NCBI GenBank assembly: GCA_938039345.1
Contig: CALHVB010000155.1
Span: forward strand, 1-20,793
Source of the DNA: an uncultured Sediminicola sp.
GTDB taxonomy: Bacteria > Bacteroidota > Bacteroidia > Flavobacteriales > Flavobacteriaceae
DNA length: 20,793 bases
Direction: 5' to 3'
Made by a program: the position numbers and the translations under genes. The notes below the pieces were generated by a model. The model was not told the DNA's origin. It searched no databases and saw nothing but the letters and a program-made list of their open reading frames with translations. Each line of letters opens with the position of its first letter. Position 1 is the first letter of the stretch. Of the stretch, positions 8,225 through 16,716 are shown piece by piece.

Positions 8225-9040
8225 TTATTTGGAATAATTTTTTAATTCTTTTTCTATTTTTCCTAACAGATTATCTGCCTTTTTTTGATACTTAGTCTCA
8301 GGAAAATATTTTTTTAGATTAGTGTAGGCTACTTTAGCGTTTTCCAATCGTTTTAATTTTTTTCTTTCTGTACTATTTAATGCTAAATTAGTACTTGCTT
8401 TTACTTTGTAGTACAGTGCATCTTCTCTATATATAGAACCAGGATGATCTGTTACAAAATTATCTAAAGCGGCAATAGCAGAAACAGAATTATCTAAGGT
8501 GTAAAATTCTCCTAATTTTGTGAACTGTTTTGCTATCTCTAAATCTTTTCTTTCTTTTTTAGAACGTAATTCTTTTGCAATTATGTTAGCTTCTGAAAAA
8601 TATTCTGAATCTGGGTATGTATTTATAAAATTTTGAATTTTAGCTAAAGCCTTATCTGTATCTGTTTGATCTAAAGAATGAATAGGAGAAAGCTTGTAAT
8701 AACTCTTGGCTCCTAAAAATGCAGCTTCTGAAGCTTTATCACTTTTTGGGTATGATTTTAAAAAACGTTCAAATTGGTAACCTGCTGTATTGTAGTCTTT
8801 AATTTTGTAGTAGGTGTTAGAGTAAAAGAAAAATACGCGTTCACCCTGAGGTTTTCCTATATATTTAGGTGCTATTTGTTCGTATAAACGATTAGAACGT
8901 TTAAAATCGCCCTCTTTATAAAATTTTTCAGCTAAATCATATTTAGGCTTTATTTCTTCATTTTTGAGTGCCTTTTGATATTCACTACATGAAGAGTTTA
9001 AAGTTAAGATTACAATTAAAAAGAAAAAATACGACCTCAT
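8225..9040 (-). CDS. bamD: Outer membrane assembly lipoprotein BamD
   Basis: BamD is the essential lipoprotein partner of BamA in folding outer membrane beta-barrels. From ATG 9040 the protein starts MRSYFFFLIVILTLNSSC, lipidated Cys18. An upstream in-frame ATG at 9052 lies at the probable transcription start and is less likely. The mature part consists of tetratricopeptide-type helical pairs: YDLAEKFYKEGDFKRSNRLYEQIAPKY, TAGYQFERFLKSYPKSDKASEAAFLGAKSYY, ALAKIQNFINTYPDSEYFSEAN and AALDNFVTDHPGSIYREDALYYKV. The length of 271 residues fits the family. It is the first gene of the cluster with rpoZ, coaBC and DUF4835. Confidence 0.9.
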   Translation of the reverse strand: MRSYFFFLIVILTLNSSCSEYQKALKNEEIKPKYDLAEKFYKEGDFKRSNRLYEQIAPKYIGKPQGERVFFFYSNTYYKIKDYNTAGYQFERFLKSYPKSDKASEAAFLGAKSYYKLSPIHSLDQTDTDKALAKIQNFINTYPDSEYFSEANIIAKELRSKKERKDLEIAKQFTKLGEFYTLDNSVSAIAALDNFVTDHPGSIYREDALYYKVKASTNLALNSTERKKLKRLENAKVAYTNLKKYFPETKYQKKADNLLGKIEKELKNYSK

Positions 9041-9056
9041 ATTTAAAAACATTCTG

Positions 9057-9064
9057 CAAAATTA
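9057..9064 (-). promoter_or_regulatory. Candidate -7 element for the bamD operon
   Basis: The minus strand reads TAATTTTG here, an exact TAnnTTTG match, in the 113-base gap between dapA and bamD. Transcription would start about at 9050, which places the first in-frame ATG (9052) at or before the transcript end and favours ATG 9040 as the bamD start. A -33 TTTG box is not clear. Confidence 0.45.
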
Positions 9065-9165
9065 AGGATTCTTACTGGAATAAAAAACATTTTTATAACG
9101 CTAAAATAGTTCTATACTATACGCATACCAACGATTTTAGGTTAGTTTTAACGTTCTGCAGTAAT

Positions 9166-10062
9166 TTATGCAGTGAGGCGTGTAACTATAAAAGGTTTTA
9201 GAAAACTGTTTATTTTTTCTTTTAAAGCGCCAGTAGCTTCTACCATTGGCAATCTAACACAAGCATTAGATAAGTTTAAAGCTTCAAATATTACTTTAAT
9301 ACCTGTAGGGTTTCCTTCTTCAAAAATAAGATGCATGCCTTCTTCTAGGGCATAGTGTATTTTAAAAGCTTCTTCTTTATTATTATTTAATCCCAAATTA
9401 ATCATTTTAGAAAACTCAGCAGGTAAGCCTTGTCCTAAAACAGAAATAACACCCTCTCCACCAGCTAAAACGGTTTCTAATGAGGTAGCATCATCACCAG
9501 ATAAAACCATAAAATTTTCTGGTCTTCCTTTTATTAACTCATTAACTTGGTTCATATCTCCGCATGCTTCTTTAATAGCCACAATATTATCAAAATCATT
9601 GGCTAAGCGTAGTACTGTTTGCGGTAACATATTACTTCCTGTTCTTCCAGGAACATTATACAAGATAATAGGAATTGGAGAAGCTAATGAAATAGCTTTA
9701 AAGTGTTGGTATATGCCTTCTTGCGTTGGTTTGTTGTAATATGGAGATACAGACAGTATGGCATCAAAATTACTAAAGTCTGTTTCTTGTAATTCTTCTA
9801 CTACTAAAGAAGTATTATTACCACCTACACCTAATACTAATGGTAATCTACCAGCATTTACTTCAACAACAGTATTTATAACATGTTGCTTTTCTTTTTT
9901 ATTTAGCGTAACAGATTCTGCAGTAGTACCCAAAACAACAAGATAATCTACACCACCATCTATGCAATAATTTACAATATTGCTTAAAGCTTCTGTATTT
10001 ATAGAGAAATCTTTTTTAAACGGGGTAACTAAAGCAACTCCTGTGCCCAATAACTTCTTCAT
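9166..10062 (-). CDS. dapA: 4-hydroxy-tetrahydrodipicolinate synthase
   Basis: It condenses pyruvate with aspartate semialdehyde in lysine and diaminopimelate synthesis. The TIM-barrel signatures are complete: GTTAES (T46, T47), SPYYNKP (Y109), [10 protein letters not shown] (Y135, R140) and the Schiff-base lysine K164 in [24 protein letters not shown] follows. The length of 298 residues is normal. The ATG shares one base with the stop of the upstream DUF6913 gene (TAATG), which indicates translational coupling. The downstream bamD gene has its own promoter-like element. Confidence 0.96.
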   Translation of the reverse strand: MKKLLGTGVALVTPFKKDFSINTEALSNIVNYCIDGGVDYLVVLGTTAESVTLNKKEKQHVINTVVEVNAGRLPLVLGVGGNNTSLVVEELQETDFSNFDAILSVSPYYNKPTQEGIYQHFKAISLASPIPIILYNVPGRTGSNMLPQTVLRLANDFDNIVAIKEACGDMNQVNELIKGRPENFMVLSGDDATSLETVLAGGEGVISVLGQGLPAEFSKMINLGLNNNKEEAFKIHYALEEGMHLIFEEGNPTGIKVIFEALNLSNACVRLPMVEATGALKEKINSFLKPFIVTRLTA

Positions 10063-10601
10063 TATTCTATTTCATTTAAAATATGTAAATACTTTTTAAG
10101 TTCTTTTTTAAATGTTTTAAAGTCCTTAATAGGAGTATTTAATATTAAATCATTATAATTTTTATCTACTTCGCCAAAACCCACTTTTATACGAGCTTTG
10201 GTTTTTACCGACATTAATTGTAACATTAATTTTTCTTCGGCATAATAATTAATTAACATGTCGTATTCTCTGCTTAAAAACTCTAGCGCATAACTGTTTT
10301 CTACTTTTCCATTCCAACCTAAATCCTTGTTCGAAAAAACAGGTGTTGCATAGGGAGAATTTTTATCATAAAACTCTTTATAGCCAATAATTTTTACAGC
10401 ATTTGGTCTTAATGAAAAATCTTCTATAAAATCATGGAATAAATTTACGTTATCAAATGTGTCCAAATCCACAATACATCCAATAGATCTTATACCTTTG
10501 TTGGTACGGGTTAATTTATCACTAGGATTATGTAATTCTTCCTGTAAATATTTTAGTCCAGATTTAAATTTAAATTTTTCTTTAAGAGCCTTTAAAAACA
10601 T
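10062..10601 (-). CDS. DUF6913 family protein
   Basis: A soluble protein of 179 residues with no signal or membrane segment. The pattern [23 protein letters not shown], then [11 protein letters not shown], then LGWNGKV, then [30 protein letters not shown] matches what I recall of DUF6913. That family is found in Bacteroidota next to dapA, and its function is unknown. Its stop overlaps the dapA ATG by one base, so the two are made together. A role linked to dapA or cell envelope synthesis is only suggested by this position. Confidence 0.72.
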   Translation of the reverse strand: MFLKALKEKFKFKSGLKYLQEELHNPSDKLTRTNKGIRSIGCIVDLDTFDNVNLFHDFIEDFSLRPNAVKIIGYKEFYDKNSPYATPVFSNKDLGWNGKVENSYALEFLSREYDMLINYYAEEKLMLQLMSVKTKARIKVGFGEVDKNYNDLILNTPIKDFKTFKKELKKYLHILNEIE

Positions 10602-10606
10602 ATGTT

Positions 10607-10629
10607 TTTACATTTTGTACAAATGTAAA
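10607..10629. promoter_or_regulatory. Palindromic operator-like site in the divergent promoter region
   Basis: Nine-base arms TTTACATTT and AAATGTAAA are separated by five bases. The site lies between the divergent DUF6913-dapA and 5'-nucleotidase genes. On the minus strand it contains TACATTTG at 10627-10620, an exact -7 word, with transcription expected about 12 bases before the DUF6913 start. A regulator bound here would block that promoter. Confidence 0.4.
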
Positions 10630-10668
10630 TAAATACTTAACAATACTAATGCAAAGATAAGAACTATA

Positions 10669-11433
10669 ATGAATTTAAAAATGAAACACTTTGTTGTATT
10701 TGTAACTTTTTTTGTATTGTTTTCTTGTAAGCAAGGAGATAGTGAACTGTCTAGGGTATTTGGAGAACAGTTAGAACTTAGTAATAGCATACAAAAGGCA
10801 GATACTATTGCTCAGATAATTGCGCCTTATCAAAAACATATTAATAAAACTTTAGATAGCACATTAGCTTACGCTCCAAGGGTTATTACAAAAGAAGATG
10901 GTAAATATAATACTACTGCGGGTAATCTTATGGCAGATATTATTATGGAGCAATCTAATGCTATTTATAAACTAAAAACAGGTAAAGAAATAGATTTTGC
11001 ACTACTAAACCACGGCGGTATACGTTCCATTATATCTAAAGGTAATGTAAACAGAAGAACAGCGTATGAGTTTATGCCTTTTGAAAATACGATTGTTGTG
11101 GTAGAACTAAATGCAGCATCTGTAATGGATATGATTTCTTATTTAATGAAAGCTAAAAGACAACATCCTTTTTCTGGATTACAAATTATATTAGATAAGG
11201 AAGGAAAACTATCATCTGTTAATATACAAGGAAAACCATTTAATCAAACAAAAACTTATTTAGTAGCCACGAGTAATTATTTGGTTAATGGAGGTGATAA
11301 GATGAGTTTCTTTAAAGAACGTATAAGTATAACAGAAACAGATTATAAAATTAGAAATGCAATTATAGATTATTTTATAAAAGTAGATACTGTTGCTCCA
11401 ATTATTGATAATCGTTTTATGAAATTGAATTAA
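10669..11433 (+). CDS. 5'-nucleotidase C-terminal domain lipoprotein (substrate-binding half)
   Basis: This is only the C-terminal half of a UshA-like 5'-nucleotidase. It carries the nucleotide-binding motifs NHGGIR (N114-R119), YEFMPFENTIVVVEL and SNYLVNGGDKMSFF, which normally supply the adenine stacking and ribose contacts. The catalytic metal domain is absent and is encoded by the next gene, which starts on the last base of this stop codon. The N-terminus is a lipoprotein signal ending FVLFSC (Cys20 from the first ATG, or Cys16 from the ATG at 10681). It therefore goes through Sec to the periplasm or a membrane face. At 254 residues it is complete as a stand-alone domain, not a broken gene. 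Confidence 0.87.
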   Translation: MNLKMKHFVVFVTFFVLFSCKQGDSELSRVFGEQLELSNSIQKADTIAQIIAPYQKHINKTLDSTLAYAPRVITKEDGKYNTTAGNLMADIIMEQSNAIYKLKTGKEIDFALLNHGGIRSIISKGNVNRRTAYEFMPFENTIVVVELNAASVMDMISYLMKAKRQHPFSGLQIILDKEGKLSSVNIQGKPFNQTKTYLVATSNYLVNGGDKMSFFKERISITETDYKIRNAIIDYFIKVDTVAPIIDNRFMKLN

Positions 11434-12347
11434 TGATGGATAGAAGAAAATTTATACAAAAAACATCGGCTACCTCTGCCTTTGTTGGGTTAAATGGGTT
11501 GGCTCTAAATTCTTGTTCTTTAGAAACAAAAACGCATATTACAATTTTGCACACTAATGATGTGCATAGCCATATAGAAGCTTTTCCTAGCAACCATTCA
11601 AAATTTCCTAATTTGGGAGGCTTGGCAAGAAGGGCTACTCTTGTAGATACTATTCGTAAAGAAAACCCCAATACCTTGTTGTTAGATGCAGGAGATATTT
11701 TTCAGGGAACTCCTTACTTTAATTTTTATGGAGGAGAATTAGAGTTTAAATTAATGAGCATGCTTAAGTACGATGCAGCTACGATAGGCAATCATGATTT
11801 TGATGGAGGTATAGATGGTTTGTATGCGCAATTACCCAATGCTACATTTAATTTTTTATCTGCAAATTACGATTTTACAAATACTGTGCTCAACGGGCAT
11901 GTGCAGCCCTACAAAGTATATAATGTAGCAGGTATTAAAGTAGGTGTTTTTGGTTTGGGAATTGCTCTAGAAGGATTGGTTTCTAAAAAATTATATAAAG
12001 AGACTAAGTATAACGACCCCATTAGTGTGGCTCAGGATATGAGTGTTATTTTAAAAGAGCAAGAACAATGCGATTTGGTTATTTGCTTATCTCATTTAGG
12101 TTATGATTATGAAGATGTTAACAAGCCAAGCGATTTAAGGCTTGCCGCCAAAACAGAACATATAGATTTAATTATAGGCGGACATACCCATACTTTTTTA
12201 GATAAACCCACAATTGCTACCAATAGAGTGGGGGAAAAGGTGCTGGTAAACCAAGTAGGGTGTTTTGGTGTTAATATGGGGCGAATCGATTTTTATTTTA
12301 GTACGGATCTTAAAAAACAATCAAAAGGAGTCTCTATTAGTGTTTAG
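11433..12347 (+). CDS. 5'-nucleotidase metallophosphatase domain with Tat signal (catalytic half)
   Basis: It hydrolyses nucleotides or other phosphate esters in the periplasm. The calcineurin-like metal motifs are all present: LHTNDVHSH (D43, H45), DAGDIFQG, GNHDFD (N120, H121), SHLG (H221) and GGHTHT (H251, H253). The N-terminus DRRKFIQKTSATSAFVG has a twin-arginine pair at residues 4-5 and a mild hydrophobic stretch ending near LALNSC. It looks like a Tat signal, possibly with lipidation at Cys28. The C-terminal substrate domain is missing here and is encoded by the previous gene. The first two codons are both ATG; the first overlaps the upstream stop. Confidence 0.9.
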   Translation: MMDRRKFIQKTSATSAFVGLNGLALNSCSLETKTHITILHTNDVHSHIEAFPSNHSKFPNLGGLARRATLVDTIRKENPNTLLLDAGDIFQGTPYFNFYGGELEFKLMSMLKYDAATIGNHDFDGGIDGLYAQLPNATFNFLSANYDFTNTVLNGHVQPYKVYNVAGIKVGVFGLGIALEGLVSKKLYKETKYNDPISVAQDMSVILKEQEQCDLVICLSHLGYDYEDVNKPSDLRLAAKTEHIDLIIGGHTHTFLDKPTIATNRVGEKVLVNQVGCFGVNMGRIDFYFSTDLKKQSKGVSISV

Positions 12348-12425
12348 TATGTATAAAATGTACTTTATTTTTAAAGCGATATAAAGTCCGTATGATTTTT
12401 ATATTTTTATAGCAAATAAGCATAT

Positions 12426-14333
12426 ATGAGTAACTACCACATAAAACATTTAGAAGAATATTATCAAGTATATAGAAAATCGGTAATAAATCCAGAAAAT
12501 TTTTGGGAAGAAGTAGCCGAAGAACATTTTGTATGGCGTAAACGATGGGATTCTGTTTTAGAGTGGGATTTTACCAAGCCAGAAATTAATTGGTTTAAAG
12601 GAGCAAAACTAAATATTACAGAAAACTGTTTAGACAGACATTTACTTACCAGAGGCGATAAAACGGCTATATTGTTTGAGCCTAATAATCCAGAAGAAGA
12701 AGCGCAGCATATAAGTTACAAAGAGTTATATGAAAAAGTAAATGCATTTGCTAATGTTTTAAAATCTCAGGGCATAAAAAAAGGAGATAGAGTTTGTATT
12801 TACTTACCAATGATACCAGAGTTGGCAATGGCAGTATTGGCTTGTGCTCGTATCGGTGCTATACATTCAGTAGTATTTGCAGGTTTTTCGGCAACAGCAT
12901 TAGCAACCAGAATTAATGATAGTGATTGTAAAATGGTGCTTACTGCCGACGGTTCTTTTAGAGGAGCAAAAACAATAGACTTAAAAGGTATTGTAGATGA
13001 GGCTTTAAACGATTGTTCTTGTGTAGAAAATGTATTGGTAGTTAAACGTATTAATTCGGATATAACCATGCAAAAAGGTCGTGATCAGTGGTTACAACCT
13101 TTATTAGATAAAGCATCTACTGTATGCGAACCAGAAATAATGGATGCAGAAGACCCATTGTTTATACTATATACATCGGGGTCTACAGGTATGCCAAAAG
13201 GAATGGTGCATACAACAGCGGGGTATATGGTGTATACAGCCTATACTTTTAAAAATGTATTTCAATACAAAGAAAATGATGTGTATTGGTGTACGGCAGA
13301 TATAGGGTGGATAACTGGGCATAGCTATATTGTATATGGACCTTTAGCCAATGGAGCAACAACGGTAATGTTCGAAGGGGTGCCAAGCTATCCAGATTAC
13401 GGGCGCTTTTGGGAAATTATAGAAAAGCATAAAGTAAACCAGTTTTATACAGCGCCTACTGCAATACGCGCCTTAGCAAAAGAAAAATTAGATTATGTAG
13501 AGTCTCACGATTTATCTTCTTTAAAAGTCTTAGGCTCTGTAGGAGAACCTATTAATGAAGAAGCATGGCATTGGTATAATGATAATATTGGAAAAAAGAA
13601 GAGTCCAATTATAGATACTTGGTGGCAAACAGAAACAGGAGGAATTATGATATCTCCCGTACCTTATGCTACACCAACAAAACCAACCTATGCAACACTG
13701 CCGTTACCAGGAATACAACCTGTATTAATGGATGAAAATGGAAATGAAATAAACGGAAACCAGGTAGATGGCCGTTTGTGTATTAAATTTCCATGGCCAT
13801 CAATTGCCAGAACCATATGGGGTAACCATAAACGTTATAAAGAAACGTATTTTTCGGCTTTTGAAAATAAGTATTTTACAGGAGACGGTGCATTAAGAGA
13901 TGAAGTAGGATATTATAGAATTACAGGTAGGGTAGACGATGTAATTATTGTATCGGGTCATAATTTAGGAACAGCTCCTATAGAAGATGCAATTAATGAG
14001 CATCCAGCTGTTGCAGAATCTGCTATTGTTGGCTTTCCGCACGATATTAAAGGAAGTGCTTTGTATGGTTATGTAATATTAAAAGAAACAGGAGAATCTC
14101 GTAATCATGATAATTTAAGAAAAGAAATCAATCAAATAATTACAGAACATATAGGACCTATAGCAAAGCTAGATAAAATTCAGTTTACGGTAGGTTTACC
14201 CAAAACACGTTCGGGTAAAATTATGCGTAGAATTTTAAGAAAAATAGCAGGTAACGATATTAGTAATTTAGGAGATACTAGTACATTATTAAATCCGGAG
14301 GTTGTACAAGAAATTATCGAGAACAAATTATAA
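12426..14333 (+). CDS. acs: Acetate-CoA ligase (AMP-forming)
   Basis: It converts acetate, ATP and CoA to acetyl-CoA through acetyl-adenylate. The adenylate-forming motifs are complete: YTSGSTGMPKG (249-259), the family-specific CTADIGWITGHSYIVYGPL, WWQTETGG, YFTGDGALRD, ITGRVDDVIIVSGHNLG and the C-terminal LPKTRSGKIMRR. K598 is the catalytic lysine that is the usual acetylation target. The N-terminal cap (HIKHLEEYYQVYRKSVINPENFWEEVA) fits Acs, and so does the length of 635 residues. The formylglycine-generating enzyme gene follows after 18 bases, so the two are probably co-transcribed, perhaps only by chance of position. Confidence 0.95.
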   Translation: MSNYHIKHLEEYYQVYRKSVINPENFWEEVAEEHFVWRKRWDSVLEWDFTKPEINWFKGAKLNITENCLDRHLLTRGDKTAILFEPNNPEEEAQHISYKELYEKVNAFANVLKSQGIKKGDRVCIYLPMIPELAMAVLACARIGAIHSVVFAGFSATALATRINDSDCKMVLTADGSFRGAKTIDLKGIVDEALNDCSCVENVLVVKRINSDITMQKGRDQWLQPLLDKASTVCEPEIMDAEDPLFILYTSGSTGMPKGMVHTTAGYMVYTAYTFKNVFQYKENDVYWCTADIGWITGHSYIVYGPLANGATTVMFEGVPSYPDYGRFWEIIEKHKVNQFYTAPTAIRALAKEKLDYVESHDLSSLKVLGSVGEPINEEAWHWYNDNIGKKKSPIIDTWWQTETGGIMISPVPYATPTKPTYATLPLPGIQPVLMDENGNEINGNQVDGRLCIKFPWPSIARTIWGNHKRYKETYFSAFENKYFTGDGALRDEVGYYRITGRVDDVIIVSGHNLGTAPIEDAINEHPAVAESAIVGFPHDIKGSALYGYVILKETGESRNHDNLRKEINQIITEHIGPIAKLDKIQFTVGLPKTRSGKIMRRILRKIAGNDISNLGDTSTLLNPEVVQEIIENKL

Positions 14334-14351
14334 TAAGAGAACATATATTTA

Positions 14352-15488
14352 ATGAATTATATATTTAAAGTATTAGGTGCTTTTTTAATTTTAAGTGTGC
14401 TAATTCAGTGTAAAGAGAAAAATAAGAAAACAACAGAAGTAGCTACATCAGCAAAAGAAATAGTTAAAAAAGAAGAGAAAATAGCTTTAGATCATATTAT
14501 AACAGAAGTTCCTAAGAATGTAGTAACTCCTAGCGGAATGGTATGGATTCCAGGAGGAAAATTTAACCAAGGCGCTGTAGCCCAAGACAATGGAGCCATG
14601 AAACACGAAAAACCAGCGCATAAAGTAGCTGTAGATGGTTTTTTTATGGATATCACAGAAGTAACCAATGCTCAGTTTAAAAAGTTTACCAAAGCAACAG
14701 GTTATATAACGGTGGCAGAAAGAGAAATAGACTGGGAAGAAATGAAAAAGCAGCTTCCAGAAGGCACTCCAAAACCACACGATTCTATAATGCAACCAGG
14801 CTCATTAACATTTAAAAAATCTAAAACATCTGTTCCTAATTTATATGATTTTTCGCAATGGTGGAAATGGACGGTAGGGGCCAATTGGAGACAGCCTTTA
14901 GGTCCAGGAAGTAGTATTAAAGGTAAAGACAATCATCCAGTGGTGCATATCTCTTATGAAGATGCTCAGGTATATTGTAAATGGATAGGCAGACGATTAC
15001 CAACAGAAGCAGAATGGGAATATGCGGCTAGGGGAACTAAAGAAAATACCTTGTTTTTTTGGGGTGATGATAGTAATAATTTAGATAAAAAAGCAAATAC
15101 ATGGGAGGGAGAGTTTCCTAAAACAAATACCAGAAAAGATGGATTTGAAGCCACAGCACCTGTAAAAACCTATCCGCCCAACGGTTATGGTTTGTACGAT
15201 GTTGCGGGGAATGTATGGGAGTGGACTAGCGACTGGTACAATGTTAATTACTATCAAGAGCTAGCCAATACAAAAGAGATAGCAGTAAACCCTAAAGGAG
15301 CGCTAAAATCTTATAACCCAACAATGCCCTATGCCAAGGAAAAGATTATTAAAGGAGGTTCTTTTTTGTGTAATGTATCTTATTGCGCAAGTTATAGGCT
15401 TTCTTCTCGTATGGGAACAAGTTTAGATTCCTCTGCCGAGCATATTGGTTTTAGAACAGTAGCTTCGGTAAAAGAAGTAAAGAAGTAA
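14352..15488 (+). CDS. Formylglycine-generating enzyme (SUMF1-type), lipoprotein
   Basis: It would oxidise the cysteine of C-x-P-S-R in type I sulfatases to formylglycine. The domain begins SGMVWIPGGKFNQGA. It includes VDGFFMDITEVTNAQFKKFTKATGY, HPVVHISYEDAQVYCKWIGRRLPTEAEWEYAARG, NGYGLYDVAGNVWEWTSDWY and IIKGGSFLCNVSYCASYRLSSR. The cysteine pair C340 and C345 has the same five-residue spacing as the copper-binding active-site pair of known enzymes, so it is probably catalytic and not just a fold relative. The N-terminus is a short hydrophobic segment ending LIQC (Cys20), a plausible though non-standard lipobox, which would place it outside the cytoplasm. A charged Lys/Glu linker follows. The sulfatase at 303-1694 is a candidate substrate. 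Confidence 0.88.
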   Translation: MNYIFKVLGAFLILSVLIQCKEKNKKTTEVATSAKEIVKKEEKIALDHIITEVPKNVVTPSGMVWIPGGKFNQGAVAQDNGAMKHEKPAHKVAVDGFFMDITEVTNAQFKKFTKATGYITVAEREIDWEEMKKQLPEGTPKPHDSIMQPGSLTFKKSKTSVPNLYDFSQWWKWTVGANWRQPLGPGSSIKGKDNHPVVHISYEDAQVYCKWIGRRLPTEAEWEYAARGTKENTLFFWGDDSNNLDKKANTWEGEFPKTNTRKDGFEATAPVKTYPPNGYGLYDVAGNVWEWTSDWYNVNYYQELANTKEIAVNPKGALKSYNPTMPYAKEKIIKGGSFLCNVSYCASYRLSSRMGTSLDSSAEHIGFRTVASVKEVKK

Positions 15489-15543
15489 AATATTTAACAT
15501 TAAAAATAGAGAACAAGATAATAAACGTATAAAATACATTTAT

Positions 15544-15551
15544 TATATTTG
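15544..15551 (+). promoter_or_regulatory. Candidate -7 element for galK-galT
   Basis: TATATTTG is an exact TAnnTTTG match, 33 bases before the galK ATG, in the gap after the formylglycine-generating enzyme gene. No TTTG -33 box is found at 19-21 bases upstream. The upstream in-frame GTG overlaps this box, which argues for ATG 15584 as the true start. Confidence 0.4.
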
Positions 15552-15583
15552 TGAGCAATAAATTTATATTAAAACAGATAGTT

Positions 15584-16714
15584 ATGCAATTTTTAGAAAA
15601 TTTCACACCTGAGCTTACCATAGAATCTCCTGGAAGAATTAATATTATAGGGGAACATACAGATTATAATTTAGGATATGTTTTGCCAACAGCTATCAGT
15701 AAAAAAATAACTTTAGAGTTTAGTAAAAACGACTCGGATACCGAGTGTAATGTATATACAAAGGGCTATAATAAAGGAATTACTATAGACTTAAATAAGT
15801 TAGAAATAAGTTCTGAAGAATGGGAGAACTATATCTTAGGTGTATTAAACGAAATTTCTAAAAGAAGCGATAAGTTAAAAGGTTTTAACTGTACTATAGA
15901 AAGTAATTTACCAGTAGGTTCTGGAGTAAGTTCTTCGGCAGCCTTAGAATGTGGTTTAGCATTTGGTTTAAATGAGCTTTTTGATTTAGGATTATCTAAA
16001 TTAGATATTGTAGAATTATCTAGAGATGCAGAACATACCTTTGTAGGTACTAAATGTGGTATTATGGATCAGTATGCATCTGTAATGAGTAAAGAAGGTC
16101 ATGTTATCTTATTAGATTGCGATACTTTAGAGCACAAATACATTCCTATAGATGTTAAACCATATAAAGTATTATTATTAAATACCAATGTAGCACATAG
16201 TTTAGCAACAAGTCAGTATAATGTTCGTAGAGAAGAATGCGAAACTGCTGTAGCTATTATTGCTAAAAAATACCCAGAAGTAAAATCGCTTAGAAATGCT
16301 ACTATCGAAATGATAGAAGATACAAAAGCAGAGATGAGCGATAAGGTGTATGATCGTTGTACTTATGTAGTAGCAGAGAACAACAGAGTACATGCAGCTA
16401 TAGCGGCACTAAAAGCTAACGACCTTAAAAAATTAGGAGAATTATTATACGAAACACACGATGGCCTATCTAGATTGTACGAAGTTAGCTGTCCTGAGTT
16501 AGATTTCTTAGTAGAGTTCTCTAAAGGAAACGATCAGGTTTTAGGAGCAAGACTTATGGGTGGTGGTTTTGGTGGTTGTACTATTAATATTGTACACCAA
16601 GATGCTGTAGATGCTTATGTTAAAGAAGCATCGGAAGCCTACGAGAAAAAATTTAATATAAAACTAACTTCTTTTGAAGCATTACCAAGTCAAGGTACTT
16701 CTATAAAATTATAA
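15584..16714 (+). CDS. galK: Galactokinase
   Basis: It phosphorylates alpha-D-galactose to galactose 1-phosphate, the first step of the Leloir route. The galactokinase signature SPGRINIIGEHTDYN (R18, E24, H25, D27) lies at the N-terminus. The GHMP ATP loop LPVGSGVSSSAAL is at 109-121, the catalytic Asp162 is in CGIMDQYAS, and the third motif is GARLMGGGFGGCT. The length of 376 residues is normal. The ATG at 15584 was chosen because the longer GTG start overlaps a promoter element and adds residues before the usual N-terminus. galT follows after two bases. The pair could use galactose released from algal galactans. Confidence 0.95.
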   Translation: MQFLENFTPELTIESPGRINIIGEHTDYNLGYVLPTAISKKITLEFSKNDSDTECNVYTKGYNKGITIDLNKLEISSEEWENYILGVLNEISKRSDKLKGFNCTIESNLPVGSGVSSSAALECGLAFGLNELFDLGLSKLDIVELSRDAEHTFVGTKCGIMDQYASVMSKEGHVILLDCDTLEHKYIPIDVKPYKVLLLNTNVAHSLATSQYNVRREECETAVAIIAKKYPEVKSLRNATIEMIEDTKAEMSDKVYDRCTYVVAENNRVHAAIAALKANDLKKLGELLYETHDGLSRLYEVSCPELDFLVEFSKGNDQVLGARLMGGGFGGCTINIVHQDAVDAYVKEASEAYEKKFNIKLTSFEALPSQGTSIKL

Positions 16715-16716
16715 TC

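Noticed and set aside
8968..9201. Rightward open frame across the bamD promoter
   Set aside because: It is a chance frame antisense to bamD and dapA ends, with no family features and no codon support.
10669..12347. Frameshifted or rearranged single 5'-nucleotidase gene
   Set aside because: Each half has its own export signal, its own start and a complete domain, and the order is reversed. A frameshift cannot explain this.
15551..15583. GTG start for galK at 15551
   Set aside because: It overlaps an exact -7 promoter word, and the added 11 residues precede the normal galactokinase N-terminus.
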